A stretch of DNA of 13,604 nt, taken from the NCBI GenBank assembly GCA_902386085.1, contig CABMIA010000009.1, forward strand, positions 1 to 13,604, read 5' to 3'. The stretch's first letter is position 1; every line of letters starts with the position of its first letter. Origin of the DNA: an uncultured archaeon (GTDB lineage Archaea > Halobacteriota > Methanosarcinia > Methanosarcinales > Methanoperedenaceae). Both the position numbers and the translations under genes were made by a program. The notes under the pieces are model-generated. The model searched no databases and was not told the DNA's origin. It was given only the letters and a program-made list of their open reading frames with translations. Positions 13,087 through 13,604 of this stretch are shown in pieces.

Positions 13087-13604
13087 ATGGCCGACCATAC
13101 AAAAGTCAAGGATTACATGACGCAGGAAGTAGATACAGTATCCCCGGGCAATACGGTCAAAGATGTCATAAACCTGATACGAAGAACAGGGCATGATGGT
13201 TTTCCTGTGGTGGAGGATGGCAAAGTCACGGGATACGTATCTGCGGCAGGACTGCTTGAGAAAGGCCTGGATGAGAAAATCGCCAACGTGATGAGCAGGG
13301 ACGTCCTTGTGGCAGACACCGAGATGGATATGAGCGACGTGGCCCGGGTATTATTCAGGTCTGGCAAGCCGAAACTACCGGTAGTCGATCAGAACGGGCA
13401 CCTGAGGGGTATTATTACTAATTCAGATGTCATCCGGTCGCATATAGAGAGGACAAGTCCACAAAAAGTCTGGACGCTAAAGAAAACTCTTGAGGCCATT
13501 CACAATATCCATGTAGACGTCGTACGCGAGCCCGTTAACATTGACGAACTTGTCCCGACGCAGCCAAAAGTATATGCGGATGAACTCGACGGAAGGATAT
13601 ACGA
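13087..13604 (+). CDS. CBS-domain protein with ParB-like region, 3' partial
   Basis: The frame is open to the right edge (172 codons visible). Two CBS domains occupy residues 6-55 (VKDYMTQEVDTVSP, FPVVEDGKVTGYVS) and about 64-118 (VMSRDVLVADTEM, LPVVDQNGHLRGIIT). CBS pairs usually bind adenine nucleotides and regulate an attached domain. Here the pair is followed by SPQKVWTLKKTLEAIHN and VPTQPKVYADELDGRIY, which I recognise as the lead-in to the ParB-like nuclease region of archaeal CBS-ParB proteins. These are conserved in methanogens but their function is not well defined; DNA binding or nucleotide sensing is inferred. ATG 13087 gives a start immediately before CBS1. The overlapping ATG at 13079 is out of frame. 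There is no clear Shine-Dalgarno. Confidence 0.85.
   Translation, partial: MADHTKVKDYMTQEVDTVSPGNTVKDVINLIRRTGHDGFPVVEDGKVTGYVSAAGLLEKGLDEKIANVMSRDVLVADTEMDMSDVARVLFRSGKPKLPVVDQNGHLRGIITNSDVIRSHIERTSPQKVWTLKKTLEAIHNIHVDVVREPVNIDELVPTQPKVYADELDGRIY

Noticed and set aside
13079..13120. ATG at 13079 as the start of the CBS gene
   Set aside because: This frame meets TGA after 13 codons; the frame from 13087 gives two full CBS domains.

Overview
The window reads as archaeal chromosome, most likely from a methanogen-related euryarchaeon of the Methanosarcinales/Methanoperedens kind. That placement is an inference. It rests on a CBS-domain protein joined to a ParB-like region, an archaeal-type endonuclease IV homologue, a secreted beta-sandwich protein dense in N-glycosylation sequons, and TATA-box-like elements upstream of several genes. 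No rRNA, tRNA, CRISPR array or transposase was found.

Left part (1-4000) is an accessory island. It holds three two-gene modules of the toxin-antitoxin or defence type: (1) the C-terminal part of an HD-superfamily (dNTPase-like) phosphohydrolase overlapping a YwgA/SocA-like gene; (2) a small putative nuclease-fold protein overlapping a DUF2283 gene; (3) an MNT nucleotidyltransferase followed by a HEPN gene broken by two one-base frameshifts, both in homopolymer runs. Modules 1-3 are separated by a mosaic of dispersed intergenic repeats (1424-1866 and 2495-2806). These share a GC-rich 25-bp core, short-period arrays of ATCTGCG or ATCCGTG, and an AT-rich module. Two copies of that module keep a perfect 14-bp TATA-like palindrome between pairable arms, and the two copies show one compensatory base-pair change.

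The middle (4077-7705) is a copper-export locus. It has a three-HMA-domain Cu(+) P1B-1 ATPase starting at TTG, an overlapping downstream two-helix membrane protein, and a divergent two-helix membrane protein. A pair of TTTTTCAAAAA-like palindromes lies in the divergent intergenic region.

The right part (7798-13604) looks like housekeeping sequence: a cyclophilin lipoprotein, a 551-residue secreted surface protein, a DEAD-box RNA helicase with an inverted-repeat-rich upstream region and no visible Shine-Dalgarno, a ferritin-like diiron protein abutting an endonuclease IV-like gene (an oxidative-stress/DNA-repair pair), and the start of a CBS-ParB protein that runs off the right edge.

The strongest candidates for something undescribed are the repeat family with its embedded TATA-like palindrome and compensatory stem, the stacking of TA-type modules among these repeats, and the degenerate HD motif region at the left edge.
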